DNA of 64,000 nucleotides from Pseudaquidulcibacter saccharophilus (GTDB lineage: Bacteria; Pseudomonadota; Alphaproteobacteria; Caulobacterales; Aquidulcibacteraceae): NCBI RefSeq assembly GCF_019455445.1, contig NZ_JAHWUS010000001.1, forward strand, positions 62,001-126,000, written 5' to 3'. The first letter of the stretch is position 1. Each line of letters starts with the position of its first letter. Shown here in pieces: positions 36,810-46,590 of this stretch. The translations under genes were made by a program, and so were the position numbers. Under the pieces are notes generated by a model. That model did not search any database and had not been told where the DNA came from. It was given only the letters and a program-made list of their open reading frames with translations.

Positions 36810-38021
36810 TTATACACCTTTCACAGCTTTAACGATTTTCTGTGCCGCGTCTGCAAGGTCATCCGCAGGGATAACATTTAGACCAGATTCAGAAATGATT
36901 TTCTTGCCGGCTTCAACATTTGTACCTTCAAGACGAACCACCAAAGGAACTTTAAGGCCAACATCTTTAACCGCTGCAACAACACCCTCTGCGATAATAT
37001 CGCAACGCATGATGCCACCAAAGATATTTACCAAAATACCTTTTACAGCAGGGTCAGAAGTAATGATTTTGAATGCAGCAGTAACTTTTTCGCGCGATGC
37101 ACCGCCACCAACGTCAAGGAAGTTAGCAGGCTCTTCGCCATAAAGTTTGATGATGTCCATGGTTGCCATCGCAAGACCTGCACCATTTACCATACAACCA
37201 ATTGTGCCATCCAAAGCGATATAAGCAAGGTCATATTTTGACGCTTCGATTTCTTTTTCGTCTTCTTCGGTTAAGTCGCGCATTTCGTTCCATTCAGGGT
37301 GACGGAAATGTGCGTTCGGGTCGAATGAAACTTTTGCATCAAGGCAAACCAGCGCATTTTTATCTTTGTCGATAATCAACGGGTTGATTTCGAGCATTGA
37401 CATATCTGTGCCAACAAATGCAGCATAAAGATTTTCTGCAAGCGGCTTAACTTGTGCAGCTAAATCACCAGTTAAATCAAGACATTTAACAATTGCAGCA
37501 ACATCATCAGCAGTAACACCAGTATCAGGATCAACCACAACAGTTGTGATTGCTTCAGGTGTATCGTGCGCAACTTGTTCAATTTCCATACCGCCGGCTT
37601 GTGAAACCACAAATGCCACGCGACCAGTGCCACGATCTACAAGTAATGAAAGATAGAATTCTTTGTCAATATTTGCACCTTCTGAAATATAAAGGCGCTT
37701 TACCTCTTTACCAGCAGGGCCAGTTTGGACAGTAACCAATGTATTGCCAAGCATTTCTGTGGCATTTGGTCCAACCATTTCAATTTTTGGGCAAAGGCGA
37801 ACACCACCTTTGGCATCGGCAGGCAATTCTTTGAATTTACCTTTACCGCGACCACCAGCGTGAATTTGCGCTTTTACAACCCAGAAATCACACCCTTGTT
37901 CTTTGGCAAGCTTTTCAGCGGCCTGAATAGCTTCTTCGACGGAGAATGCGGGGTAACCCTTAGGAACCGGCACCCCATATTTTGCCAGCACTTCTTTGGC
38001 TTGATACTCGTGAATATTCAT
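36810..38021 (-). CDS. sucC: Succinyl-CoA synthetase beta subunit
   Basis: 403 residues. N-terminal ATP-grasp fold ([38 protein letters not shown]) and the C-terminal CoA-ligase part with INPLI and [19 protein letters not shown], the nucleotide-side phosphohistidine contact. First gene of the operon. The malate dehydrogenase gene that precedes sucC in many alphaproteobacteria is absent; instead the upstream neighbour is a divergent LytTR regulator. Confidence 0.98.
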   Translation of the reverse strand: MNIHEYQAKEVLAKYGVPVPKGYPAFSVEEAIQAAEKLAKEQGCDFWVVKAQIHAGGRGKGKFKELPADAKGGVRLCPKIEMVGPNATEMLGNTLVTVQTGPAGKEVKRLYISEGANIDKEFYLSLLVDRGTGRVAFVVSQAGGMEIEQVAHDTPEAITTVVVDPDTGVTADDVAAIVKCLDLTGDLAAQVKPLAENLYAAFVGTDMSMLEINPLIIDKDKNALVCLDAKVSFDPNAHFRHPEWNEMRDLTEEDEKEIEASKYDLAYIALDGTIGCMVNGAGLAMATMDIIKLYGEEPANFLDVGGGASREKVTAAFKIITSDPAVKGILVNIFGGIMRCDIIAEGVVAAVKDVGLKVPLVVRLEGTNVEAGKKIISESGLNVIPADDLADAAQKIVKAVKGV

Positions 38022-38312
38022 GGAACCATTCTTTATTTTTAGTTTTCAAAAACAAATGCCGCAGAGCGCAAACAATGTCGGCACAATTAAACCCTCGCGA
38101 CACTTTGCCACAAGACTTAATTACGGGGCTTATAAGATTGAACTGTCTCATTATCAATACTTAATCGCGCTTACTTTGGTCGAAACTGCACATAGTTTGC
38201 AAAAAAATTGCAACAACTGCCTAATGCGCAAAGCGAAACTTTATTTTTGCCTATTATCATGTCAAAAGAACTTACGGATAACACAAATACCTTATAATTA
38301 TTGGGGTTTTTA
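38022..38312. promoter_or_regulatory. Divergent promoter region sucC / LytTR regulator
   Basis: A 291-base gap without a gene. It must hold the sucCDAB promoter on the minus strand and the LytTR gene promoter on the plus strand (TATAAT at 38294). I could not identify a confident sucC -35/-10 pair or an operator. Confidence 0.35.
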
Positions 38313-39089
38313 TTGCAATTTTTAAACGTCAAAAGTCTTTCACTTAAAAACAGCGTTGCACAATATTTGCTTGTCGGATTTGCAATAATCATGCTGCTTG
38401 GATTTTCGGGGGCATTTGGAACTTCTTACTTTCCACTAATGAAACGAATTGCATATTGGTTTGTTTCAATTACCCTTGGCTATATTATTGCAATTTTGGT
38501 CGGCTTTGCCCTTGATAGGGTTAAATTCCTTATTAATCGACCTATCGCTTATCACATTATATATATTGCGATTATGACCCTTTTGATTGACGCCTGCATT
38601 AGTCTTTCAACATCATATTTTCAAAGAAAGGCTTTTGATTTCAATAATTATTTTTACCTGTTAATGCCGGTTTTTATAGTCTCACTTTTTATTACCATTA
38701 TCCATGTTTTGCTTTATCAAAAACCTATGCAAAGCCATGGCTTAAACAATATTTTGGAAGTTTCAGAAAATAAGAGACCGGAGATTTATAATCGCTTTGA
38801 ACCAAAATTCCGCAATGCCGAGATTTATGCAATAAAATCCGAAGATCACTATTTACGTTTTTACACTTCTAGCGGTGAGTTTTTGTTATTAATGCGGCTT
38901 TATGATGCCATAAAAGAATTAGAGGGTATCGAGGGTACGCAATGCCACCGATCTTGGTGGGTTGCCAAAATGGCAGTAGAGAGTAACGAAAACGAATATG
39001 GCAAAAAATATTTTATTCTTAAAAATCAAGTCAAAGCCCCAATAAGCCGCAGCTTTGTAAAAAGCCTAAAAGACATGAACTGGTTTTAA
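38313..39089 (+). CDS. Membrane-bound LytTR family transcriptional regulator
   Basis: 258 residues from a TTG at 38313 placed six bases after GGGG. The N-terminal ~135 residues form four membrane helices (YLLVGFAIIMLLGFSGAF; IAYWFVSITLGYIIAILVGFAL; AYHIIYIAIMTLLIDACI; YFYLLMPVFIVSLFITIIHVLL). The C-terminal ~95 residues are a LytTR DNA-binding domain with the usual IYAIKSEDHYLRFYTSSGEFLLLMRLYDAI ... QCHRSWWVAKMAVE, where the HRSWWVA strand contacts DNA. It may sense a membrane signal; targets are unknown, though the exported protein gene 53 bases downstream is the nearest candidate. Confidence 0.9.
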   Translation: MQFLNVKSLSLKNSVAQYLLVGFAIIMLLGFSGAFGTSYFPLMKRIAYWFVSITLGYIIAILVGFALDRVKFLINRPIAYHIIYIAIMTLLIDACISLSTSYFQRKAFDFNNYFYLLMPVFIVSLFITIIHVLLYQKPMQSHGLNNILEVSENKRPEIYNRFEPKFRNAEIYAIKSEDHYLRFYTSSGEFLLLMRLYDAIKELEGIEGTQCHRSWWVAKMAVESNENEYGKKYFILKNQVKAPISRSFVKSLKDMNWF

Positions 39090-39142
39090 TTTGCCAAAAT
39101 ATGTTTTGATGGCACAATATGCTTCAACCAATGGAGAATACG

Positions 39143-39649
39143 ATGAAAAAAATTCCTACTTTGGCAACAGCTTCATTTGTTTTTGGTGCAATTGCTTTCG
39201 GATCTTTTAGCGTGGCAATGGCTGAACCGGTTGCACAAAATAACGAGATAAAAGCGAAATATAATTTCACATATTCAAAAGATATGCAAAAGAAAATCGA
39301 TGACCGCTACGGTAATCGCGAAAAAGAAACTTTGGAAGATTTAATCATCAAAGAAACCTATCCACTCGTGGGCAAAGATGCGGCAAAGATTGATGTTGAA
39401 ATTGTTGACGCGACAGCAAATAGACCAACATTCGAAGAAATGGGTAAAGTTGGCGGCCTTTCATTCCAAAGCTTTGGCATTGGCGGCGCAAACCTTAAAG
39501 GTACGCTTTATGACAATAGCGGAAAAGTAATTAAAACTGTTGATTATCAATATTATTCAACAATGGATCCAATGACCAGATATAAATGGACATGGGATGA
39601 TGCCGAATATGCATTCGAAAATTTCGCCAAAAAACTTGCAAACAAATAA
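39143..39649 (+). CDS. Exported protein of unknown function
   Basis: 168 residues from the ATG at 39143, with GGAG upstream; an earlier ATG at 39119 would place residues before the signal peptide. Signal peptide MKKIPTLATASFVFGAIAFG with cleavage probably after SVAMA. The mature part is a soluble charged domain: KYNFTYSKDMQKKIDDRYGNREKETLEDLIIKE, FQSFGIGGANLKGTLYDNSGKVIKTVDYQYY, ending in an amphipathic helix WDDAEYAFENFAKKLANK. The pattern of a beta sheet plus final helix suggests a small periplasmic binding domain. No family recognised. It sits between the LytTR regulator and the copper receptor. Confidence 0.8.
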   Translation: MKKIPTLATASFVFGAIAFGSFSVAMAEPVAQNNEIKAKYNFTYSKDMQKKIDDRYGNREKETLEDLIIKETYPLVGKDAAKIDVEIVDATANRPTFEEMGKVGGLSFQSFGIGGANLKGTLYDNSGKVIKTVDYQYYSTMDPMTRYKWTWDDAEYAFENFAKKLANK

Positions 39650-39728
39650 TATGCGGTCAATTTGAATAAGCATATTGTCGCAGCTAAAGTCATTATAAAC
39701 AAAGGATTCACCGAAATTATAAGTACAT

Positions 39729-39758
39729 TATAATTTGCGGGTTGGACAAAATGTCCAA
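39729..39758 (+). promoter_or_regulatory. Promoter and palindromic operator of the copper receptor gene
   Basis: TATAAT at 39729-39734, followed eight bases later by the palindrome TTGGACA-AAA-TGTCCAA (39742-39758), which would overlap the transcription start. This is a typical repressor position. The -35 is unclear (TTCACC at 39707). Confidence 0.5.
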
Positions 39759-39770
39759 TTTAACGTCCCA

Positions 39771-39824
39771 CCCAGAAGATTAAAGCACCCATTAAATCTA
39801 GTTCTTTGGGTTCTTCTGGAGGGG
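39771..39824 (+). promoter_or_regulatory. Leader hairpin touching the ribosome-binding site of the copper receptor gene
   Basis: CCAGAAGA (39772-39779) pairs with TCTTCTGG (39812-39819), and the following bases GAGGGG are the ribosome-binding site of the TonB-dependent receptor. The stem takes up the first bases of that site and could modulate translation. Confidence 0.4.
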
Positions 39825-39828
39825 AATT

Positions 39829-41880
39829 ATGAAATCCAAACTTTTATATAGTGTTTCGTTTGCATTGATGCTTATGCCAGCCTTAAGTTTTGCAGATGAT
39901 TTAGCAAATACAGACAAAGATACGACCGTGGTTGTGGTCACCGCGTCAAAACCTGTTTTACCGACACTTAATGTAGTTGCCGGTAATCCGATTGAAAATG
40001 ACGGCGCACGCGATGCGGGGGCATTAATTGAAAACCAAAAAGGCGTTGCAATTATTCGCCATGGTGCACAAACTGGTTTGATACAGCTTCGTGGCCTTTC
40101 ACAAGACCGTGTAAAGGTTCGTATTGATGGTGTGGAAATTGTTCCTGCCTGCCCTAACCATATGGACCCACCATTCCATTATGTTGGAACAAATGACATT
40201 GGCGCAATTTCAATTGCCAATGGCGCGACCTCTATTGCGGACAGCGGTGATTCAATTGCCGGAACCATTACCGTTAATACAAAGTCTCCTGAATTTGCCT
40301 CAGGCGATAAAGAAGAATTATCAGGCGATTTAAACTTTAATTATTCTGATGCCAATCGCGGCACAAATGGCGACCTTGGCCTAAACCTTGGTTTTGCAAA
40401 AGCGGCATTCCGCCTATCTGGTGGTTTTCAAAATGGCGGCGACCTTGAATATAAAGGCGGCACCGCCAGCGTAACTGGTTATAAAATGAACCATTACAAA
40501 TTCGAAGGCGAGTTTTTGACACCAATCGGTCAAATCGGCTTTGGCGCAGGTGGTGATGATTCCCGAAATGTTGGCACACCTGCACTTGCAATGGATATGG
40601 TATATGACCACGCCGAAACTTACCGTATTGGCTTAATCGGAGACTATTCATTTGGCAAACTAACTGCCCGCATTTTCCATAATGACATTGATCACATTAT
40701 GGATAATTATGGCATGCGCACATATAACACTACAAGCCGCATGAATGCACCGGCAACCAGTACCGATAACGGCTATTTCGTAAGCCTAGATATGCCGCTT
40801 TCTGCCTTTAACCTAAAAATTGGCTCTGATGGGCACTTGAATGATTTTGATGTTTATATGCAAAACATTGCCAATGGCATGATTTCACAATCTTTCAACG
40901 AAGCATCACGTGACCGTTATGGGGTTTTTGCCGAACTTGATGGTAAATTAAACCAACACATTCACGCAAAATTCGGCGTTCGTTATGATAATATCAAAGC
41001 CGACACTCATGATATTACTAAAAGCATGATGTCGGACGCCCCATACCTTCCGGCTTTCAATGGCACTAATCACGAGCGTACTTTTGACAATTATGAACTA
41101 AGTGCGGGTCTAAGATGGCATGTGGTCGATGCACTGGTATTCGAATTTATGGCAGCACAAAAAATGCGTGCGCCAAGTATCGTCGAACTATATCTTTATA
41201 AGCCATCTGCAACATACGGCTCTGCTGATGGAAGAAACTATATGGGTAATCAGGATTTAGATTCTGAAACTTCGCGCCAAATTTCTGCGGATGCTTATAT
41301 CACGCTTGGCAATTTAAAACTAAATCCAAGCGTATTCTACAATAAAGTAAGTGATTATATTCAAGGTGTTGCCATGACTGCTACACCTGGTGCAACACTT
41401 AAATTCCAGAATATTGACGCCGAAATTTATGGTGCTGAATTCTCTGCTGATTATGCCTTAACTGATAATTGGGCATTATTTGGTGCGGCATCATACGTTC
41501 ATGGTGAAGATACCACCCATAACGACAACCTTTACCGTCTGTCACCACTTCGTGGGATTGCAGGGGTAAAATATGACAGCAAACATATAGAAGCAATGCT
41601 AGAAACCAAAATGGTCGCAAAACAAGACAAGGTTTCGGCATATAATGGCGAACAAGTTACCCCATCTTATACTTTGGTAAATCTGCGCGGTCGTTTGAAA
41701 TTAAATGAAAATGCAGGTTTAAACTTTGGTGTCGAGAACGTGTTTGACAAATTCTATTATGACCATTTGTCTGGCATTAACCGCGTTAATGACGCTGCAT
41801 TGGGTGGCAATCTTGCAATCGGGCAGAAAATCCCAGGCGCAGGCCGCACATTCTACATGGGCGTTAATTACAAATTCTAA
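39829..41880 (+). CDS. TonB-dependent outer-membrane receptor, OprC/NosA-like (copper)
   Basis: 683 residues. Signal peptide ending ALSFA, plug domain from about residue 35 (TTVVVVTASKP as TonB-box region; GLIQLRGLSQDRVKVRIDG) and a barrel ending in NYKF. The metal site of copper receptors is preserved: C108 and M112 in PACPNHMDPP (CxxxM) and H289/M291 in DHIMDNYGM (HxM), as known for Pseudomonas OprC. It therefore probably imports copper across the outer membrane, perhaps for cupro-enzymes. The promoter carries a palindrome over the start site. A strong terminator follows. The TonB system is elsewhere. Confidence 0.9.
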   Translation: MKSKLLYSVSFALMLMPALSFADDLANTDKDTTVVVVTASKPVLPTLNVVAGNPIENDGARDAGALIENQKGVAIIRHGAQTGLIQLRGLSQDRVKVRIDGVEIVPACPNHMDPPFHYVGTNDIGAISIANGATSIADSGDSIAGTITVNTKSPEFASGDKEELSGDLNFNYSDANRGTNGDLGLNLGFAKAAFRLSGGFQNGGDLEYKGGTASVTGYKMNHYKFEGEFLTPIGQIGFGAGGDDSRNVGTPALAMDMVYDHAETYRIGLIGDYSFGKLTARIFHNDIDHIMDNYGMRTYNTTSRMNAPATSTDNGYFVSLDMPLSAFNLKIGSDGHLNDFDVYMQNIANGMISQSFNEASRDRYGVFAELDGKLNQHIHAKFGVRYDNIKADTHDITKSMMSDAPYLPAFNGTNHERTFDNYELSAGLRWHVVDALVFEFMAAQKMRAPSIVELYLYKPSATYGSADGRNYMGNQDLDSETSRQISADAYITLGNLKLNPSVFYNKVSDYIQGVAMTATPGATLKFQNIDAEIYGAEFSADYALTDNWALFGAASYVHGEDTTHNDNLYRLSPLRGIAGVKYDSKHIEAMLETKMVAKQDKVSAYNGEQVTPSYTLVNLRGRLKLNENAGLNFGVENVFDKFYYDHLSGINRVNDAALGGNLAIGQKIPGAGRTFYMGVNYKF

Positions 41881-41905
41881 AATATAAATTCCCCTTCTAA
41901 AAAAC

Positions 41906-41946
41906 TGACCCCGCATGAATAATGCGGGGTCTTCCTCTTTTTTTCC
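41906..41946 (+). terminator. Terminator of the copper receptor gene
   Basis: GACCCCGCAT-gaata-ATGCGGGGTC, a perfect ten-base stem, followed by TTCCTCTTTTTTT. Confidence 0.92.
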
Positions 41947-42015
41947 TGCAGATTGTGCATAAATTTTTTTGCAATAGCTTTTGATTGGCACTATATGGGC
42001 TCTTGAGGTATCAAA

Positions 42016-42867
42016 ATGTCAGAAGCAAATAAAATAGTAAAAATCGGTGATGGTGCAGCACAAATTGCGGTTGGTAATGACCTTCCCATCAGTTTTATCT
42101 GTGGCCCATGCCAAATGGAAAGCCGTGAACATGCGCTTGAAACCGCGCAATTCCTAAAAGAAATGTTCGCAAAAATCGGCGCTGATTTCATCTATAAAAC
42201 CAGTTTTGACAAAGCGAACCGTTCTTCAATCGGTGGAAAACGTGGTCTTGGGCTTGAGAAATCTCTCGAAGTTTTTGATGAAATTCGTGAAAAGCTTGGC
42301 CTTTTAACCCTTACTGATATCCATAATGAGGAGCAGTGCCAAATCGTTGCCCCACATGTCGATGTTATGCAAATTCCGGCGTTTTTGTGCCGCCAAACAG
42401 ACTTGTTGGTTGCGGCGGCAAAAACCGGCAAAACCATCAATGTTAAAAAGGGTCAATTCCTTGCCCCTTGGGACATGGCAAATGTGGTAAAAAAAATCAC
42501 CGATAGCGGCAACCCAAATGTTTTGGTTACTGAACGTGGCGTTAGTTTTGGCTACAACACTCTTGTTACCGATTTCCGCGCTTTACCAATAATGGGTAAA
42601 ATTGGCGCGCCAGTTGTTTTTGATGCCACCCACAGCGTGCAACAACCAGGCGGCAAAGGTGATTCCTCTGGCGGTGATCGTACAATGGTTCCATATCTTG
42701 CACGCGCAGCAGCAGCAGTTGGCGTGGCAATGATATTTATCGAATCGCATCCAGATCCTGACAATGCGCCATCAGACGGGCCAAATATGGTTCGTTTTGA
42801 TGAACTTGAAGAATTGGTGCAATCAATCCGTGCCCACGACAAACTTACAAAATCAATGATTAAATAA
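42016..42867 (+). CDS. kdsA: 3-deoxy-8-phosphooctulonate synthase (KDO-8-P synthase)
   Basis: 283 residues. DAHP/KDO8P-synthase TIM barrel: FICGPCQMESREHALETA, YKTSFDKANRSS, the Cys-and-Asn metal region LTDIHNEEQCQIV, KKGQFLAPWDM, TERGVSFGYN, DATHSVQQPGG. It joins phosphoenolpyruvate and arabinose-5-phosphate to make the KDO-8-phosphate needed for lipopolysaccharide inner core, so the organism makes LPS. leuD follows nine bases downstream, an unusual partner. Confidence 0.97.
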   Translation: MSEANKIVKIGDGAAQIAVGNDLPISFICGPCQMESREHALETAQFLKEMFAKIGADFIYKTSFDKANRSSIGGKRGLGLEKSLEVFDEIREKLGLLTLTDIHNEEQCQIVAPHVDVMQIPAFLCRQTDLLVAAAKTGKTINVKKGQFLAPWDMANVVKKITDSGNPNVLVTERGVSFGYNTLVTDFRALPIMGKIGAPVVFDATHSVQQPGGKGDSSGGDRTMVPYLARAAAAVGVAMIFIESHPDPDNAPSDGPNMVRFDELEELVQSIRAHDKLTKSMIK

Positions 42868-42876
42868 GAGATAAAA

Positions 42877-43479
42877 ATGGAAGCCTTTACCCATCTTTCA
42901 ACCCATGCCGCACCTCTTAATTTGGCGAATATTGATACCGACCAAATTATTCCAAAACAATTCCTCACCACTATTGAGCGTAAGGGGTTGGGCAATGGCT
43001 TGTTTTATGATTTTCGCTTTGACGAAAATGGCAATCCAAAACCTGATTTCGTTCTTAATCAAGAACGTTATAAAGGCACAAAAATGATTGTGGCGGGCGA
43101 TAATTTTGGCTGTGGCTCTTCACGCGAACACGCCCCTTGGGCATTGTTGGATTTTGGCATTCGTTGCGTTATTGCACCATCTTTTGCCGATATTTTTTAT
43201 AATAATTGCTTTAAAAACGGCATTTTGCCAATCAAATTGCCACAAGCCCAAGTTGATGAATTAATGCAAGATGCCAAAGGGCACAATTTCCGTTTTGACG
43301 TCGATTTGGAAACCCAAACCGTTACCGCGCCATCTGGCAAAGAATATCATTTTGAAATTGAGCCAAGCATGAAGCGCGCGCTTTTACTTGGTCTTGATGA
43401 TATTGCCGATAGCCTGACACACAAAGTAGAAATTGAACGCTATCAAGAAAAGCGCAAAACCCTTACACCTTGGTTATAA
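42877..43479 (+). CDS. leuD: 3-isopropylmalate dehydratase small subunit
   Basis: 200 residues, full length. Aconitase swivel domain: [57 protein letters not shown]. With LeuC (not in the window) it isomerises 2-isopropylmalate in leucine synthesis. It is the second gene of a transcript begun by kdsA, and there are six bases between its stop and the convergent antiporter gene. Confidence 0.96.
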   Translation: MEAFTHLSTHAAPLNLANIDTDQIIPKQFLTTIERKGLGNGLFYDFRFDENGNPKPDFVLNQERYKGTKMIVAGDNFGCGSSREHAPWALLDFGIRCVIAPSFADIFYNNCFKNGILPIKLPQAQVDELMQDAKGHNFRFDVDLETQTVTAPSGKEYHFEIEPSMKRALLLGLDDIADSLTHKVEIERYQEKRKTLTPWL

Positions 43480-43485
43480 TTTAAA

Positions 43486-45291
43486 CTAACCTTCACGACT
43501 ATCTTTTATTCTTCGCATCCGCTCTGACGGCGTGGTTGAGGTTGCGGCATCCAAAATCTCATCACGTAATTCGGCACGCTTGGTATGGATTGCCACCAAA
43601 ATGTGCGCCATTGGCACACCGGCCTCAACCATGATGGATTCTGCAAGTTGCAAACTTGATTCCAAGGTTGCCGGCACAGCCTCACTGACACCTAATTCAT
43701 AAAGCTTGCGAGCATGTTGTGTATCGCGCGCGCGGGCAACAATTGGAATATCAGGGCGAACTTTGCGAATGGCATTTACGATTGTGACTGTATTCAAATA
43801 GTTTTGAATAGAAATAACCACCGCCTTGGCGCGATCAATTGCACAAGCATGAAGAAATTCAGGCCGCGAAACATCGCCATAATAAGCACGAATTCCATTA
43901 TCCCGTGCCTGTGTCACCATATTAATATCAATATCGGTGGCGATATAGTTTACATTTTGCGCCCGTAAGAGATTTGATATCAACTCACCAGAACGTCCAA
44001 GCCCCGCAACAATTACATGCCCATCATCGCCAAGTGTTTCACTAGAGGCTTTTTCAATTTCACTTCCGGGGCTTTTAGGTTTTGGTTTAATTGCTTCCAA
44101 AATTTCAGAAAGAACGGGAACAATACACATTGATAAAGCCGCCACCGTAAGCGCAAAGTCACTAGAACGTGGACCAACAATATAATAGGTTTTTGCGATG
44201 CCAATCAAAACGAACGCGAATTCCCCTGCGCCACCTAGCAAAAGACCGGCATAAATCGCATTGCGGGTTTTTAACCCCATATATGGGCCGATGGCCGCAA
44301 TAATTGCCGCCTTTACGCCAATCAAAAGTAGCGCAGAACCAATAGTTAAAAATGGTGATTCAATAATTTTTGCGACATTTACCCCCATACCGACAGAAAC
44401 CAAGAACACCCCAAGCAATAAACCTTTGAACGGTTGTATGGTTGCCTCAACCTCACGTCGATATTCTGTTTCGGCAAGCAATAATCCCGCCAAAAAAGCA
44501 CCCAATGTCATCGATAACCCTGCCGCAGATGTCGCAAGACCAGTTAGGATAACCACCAGAATACTTGCTGCCATGAAAACTTCGGTGCTTTCGATGGCCG
44601 AAGCCATTTTGAAAATGGGGCGCAAAATAATCCGACCAATAAAAATCACCGCTACGATTGCAACAGTTGATATTGCCAAAGCCTTTATTAATGGAAAAAA
44701 TCCAAGACCCAATTTAGTTGGCGCCAAAAATGGCAAAGCGAACATTAACGGGATTACGATAATATCTTGAAACAACAATATGCCAAAACCGGCCCGCCCC
44801 TCTGGGGTATTTAAGCGCTTTTTATCAGACAAAACCTGCATCACGATTGCAGTTGAAGACATTGAAAGCGCAACGCCCAAAATAGCCGATGCAGTTGCAG
44901 AAACCCCAAAAACTTGCCACGAAATTAGGAATATGCCCAAGGCGCAGCCAAAAACCTGCAGACCACCCAAAGTAAAAATCAGTTTGCGCATTTTTTTCAA
45001 ACGCTCAAATGATAATTCAAGGCCAATGGCAAAGAGCAGGAACATAACCCCCAATTCCGCCATGGTATGGATTGTATTTGGGTCTTTGATTGTTAGAGGC
45101 GCTAAAAAAGGATAGTCTTTTGAATAAGAGCCAAGACCATATGGTCCAAGCATAATCCCGCACAAAATATAACCAATAATCGGTGAAATTTTAAAGCGGT
45201 AAAATAGTGGCACAATAATCGCCGCCGCCGAGAGGATAATCATCACCTCGCGCAAGCTAATTGTCGTGGCTATGTGGCTGGTATTTTCCAT
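43486..45291 (-). CDS. Monovalent cation:proton antiporter-2 (Kef/CPA2) with RCK domain
   Basis: 601 residues. About 12 membrane helices in the first ~390 residues, with the CPA2 motifs PIIGYILCGIMLGPYGLG and GFGILLFQDIIVIPLM (the QD pair is the ion site) and the LGGAGEFAFVLIG segment. The cytoplasmic TrkA-N (RCK) domain at about 425-545 is a Rossmann fold starting VIVAGLGRSGELISNLL. It probably exchanges K+ for H+ and is gated by nucleotide or thiol ligands. One base after the Rieske gene, so the two are one transcript. No KefF/KefG-type ancillary gene is present. Confidence 0.92.
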   Translation of the reverse strand: MENTSHIATTISLREVMIILSAAAIIVPLFYRFKISPIIGYILCGIMLGPYGLGSYSKDYPFLAPLTIKDPNTIHTMAELGVMFLLFAIGLELSFERLKKMRKLIFTLGGLQVFGCALGIFLISWQVFGVSATASAILGVALSMSSTAIVMQVLSDKKRLNTPEGRAGFGILLFQDIIVIPLMFALPFLAPTKLGLGFFPLIKALAISTVAIVAVIFIGRIILRPIFKMASAIESTEVFMAASILVVILTGLATSAAGLSMTLGAFLAGLLLAETEYRREVEATIQPFKGLLLGVFLVSVGMGVNVAKIIESPFLTIGSALLLIGVKAAIIAAIGPYMGLKTRNAIYAGLLLGGAGEFAFVLIGIAKTYYIVGPRSSDFALTVAALSMCIVPVLSEILEAIKPKPKSPGSEIEKASSETLGDDGHVIVAGLGRSGELISNLLRAQNVNYIATDIDINMVTQARDNGIRAYYGDVSRPEFLHACAIDRAKAVVISIQNYLNTVTIVNAIRKVRPDIPIVARARDTQHARKLYELGVSEAVPATLESSLQLAESIMVEAGVPMAHILVAIHTKRAELRDEILDAATSTTPSERMRRIKDSREG

Positions 45292-45292
45292 A

Positions 45293-45646
45293 TCATCTAA
45301 CTATTATGGTTTCACCTTCAATTACAAGAGGGTATTTCCGCAATGGCTTACCTTTTCCAGGACCACCCAAAAAACTTCCATCTTTCCCTGAAAATGCCGC
45401 ACAATGCCCCGAACAAATGATGTCGCCGGCATCATCAAAAAGAAGAACTCCATCATCCGTATCAAGACGCCAACCGGCGTGCGAGCAAATATTATGAAAC
45501 CCACTTATCTGTTCCCCCACCCGGGTTATAATCACAGAAATCAGACGGTCTTCTGGATAAATATCAACCACAATACCCTTTCCATCAGGAATATCTGAAA
45601 TTTTTAATTCCTTATACTCAGGCTTAATATTTTTGGTGCTATTCAT
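45293..45646 (-). CDS. Small Rieske [2Fe-2S] protein
   Basis: 117 residues. Rieske ligands C54 and H56 in ICSHAGWRLD and C78 and H81 in IICSGHCAAFSGKDGSFLGGPG, i.e. C-x-H ... C-x2-H, followed by the glycine/proline loop. The short length and lack of a membrane anchor put it with soluble Rieske ferredoxins (BphF/NirD-like), not with the cytochrome bc1 subunit. It lies one base upstream of the Kef-type antiporter, a pairing that suggests redox control of the transporter or simple co-expression. The electron donor and acceptor are unknown. Confidence 0.88.
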   Translation of the reverse strand: MNSTKNIKPEYKELKISDIPDGKGIVVDIYPEDRLISVIITRVGEQISGFHNICSHAGWRLDTDDGVLLFDDAGDIICSGHCAAFSGKDGSFLGGPGKGKPLRKYPLVIEGETIIVR

Positions 45647-45711
45647 TTTATGTTATTCCTACCACGAGTAATTAAGTTATATTTTAGGAATTAAGCGGGC
45701 AAGTCGAAAAC

Positions 45712-46590
45712 ATGTCAATAGCGGGCTTTGATAATATCTATAATCACCCATCTGGCTATGCACTGGTGTGGCTATTAATTTGTCTGGTTGTTTTCGGAAG
45801 CCTTGAAAAACTATTTCCCTATGAACGCGCGAAAAAAAAATTGCGAAAAGATGCCTATATTGATGTTATATATTGGGTTGTTGCGCCATTACTTTATTCA
45901 TCAACTGCTTGGATTATGCTTGTCGCAGGTTTTTACTTGTTATTTGCAGGCAATATGGATGCCGCATGGCAATTTTTGAATGACGGTGCAAATTGGGCTA
46001 ATAAAACCCCAATCTGGTTACAGGCAATAATGGTGCTTATAATCAGTGATTTTTCATTATATTGGACACACCGACTATTTCATCACGCAAAATTATGGAA
46101 GTTTCATGCCGTGCATCACGGTGCGCAGCAAATGGACTTTTTAACCGCAGCGCGGTTTCACCCAATAAACATTATCTTCCATACTTTGATTGCCAATTCG
46201 ATTTGTTTATGGATAGGGTTTTCGCCATTATCAATTACCATGTTTGCACCGCTTAACACACTTTATTCGTGTTTTGTGCATTCAAATCTGAATTTAAAAT
46301 TTGACGGAATTTTAAAATATATTTTGGTTTCACCTATATATCACCGCTGGCACCATACCGGCCCTGATGAGGGTGGCAATATGAATTTTGCCGCAACCTT
46401 TCCGATATTTGATCTTCTATTCGGGACCTATTTCCTTCCCGAAGACAAACTTCCGGGCAAGACTGGAATTCACGAAGATTATGTTCCCAAGACACTATTG
46501 GGGCAATTAATTTACCCCTATACTCCAGAACCCAAGTCTAAACCCAAGACGTTGGATATCAAGCGCCAAGCCCCAAATAAATATATTTAA
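45712..46590 (+). CDS. Sterol desaturase / fatty acid hydroxylase superfamily protein
   Basis: 292 residues, integral membrane. The eight-histidine di-iron motif is intact: HRLFHH near residue 124, HAVHHGAQQMD near 138, and HRWHHTGPDEGGN near 210 (HX3H, HX2HH, HX2HH pattern). Four to five membrane helices precede and follow. Such enzymes hydroxylate or desaturate lipids such as fatty acids, ornithine lipids or carotenoids; the substrate is not evident. Its 3' end overlaps the convergent aldehyde dehydrogenase gene by 32 bases. Confidence 0.9.
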   Translation: MSIAGFDNIYNHPSGYALVWLLICLVVFGSLEKLFPYERAKKKLRKDAYIDVIYWVVAPLLYSSTAWIMLVAGFYLLFAGNMDAAWQFLNDGANWANKTPIWLQAIMVLIISDFSLYWTHRLFHHAKLWKFHAVHHGAQQMDFLTAARFHPINIIFHTLIANSICLWIGFSPLSITMFAPLNTLYSCFVHSNLNLKFDGILKYILVSPIYHRWHHTGPDEGGNMNFAATFPIFDLLFGTYFLPEDKLPGKTGIHEDYVPKTLLGQLIYPYTPEPKSKPKTLDIKRQAPNKYI

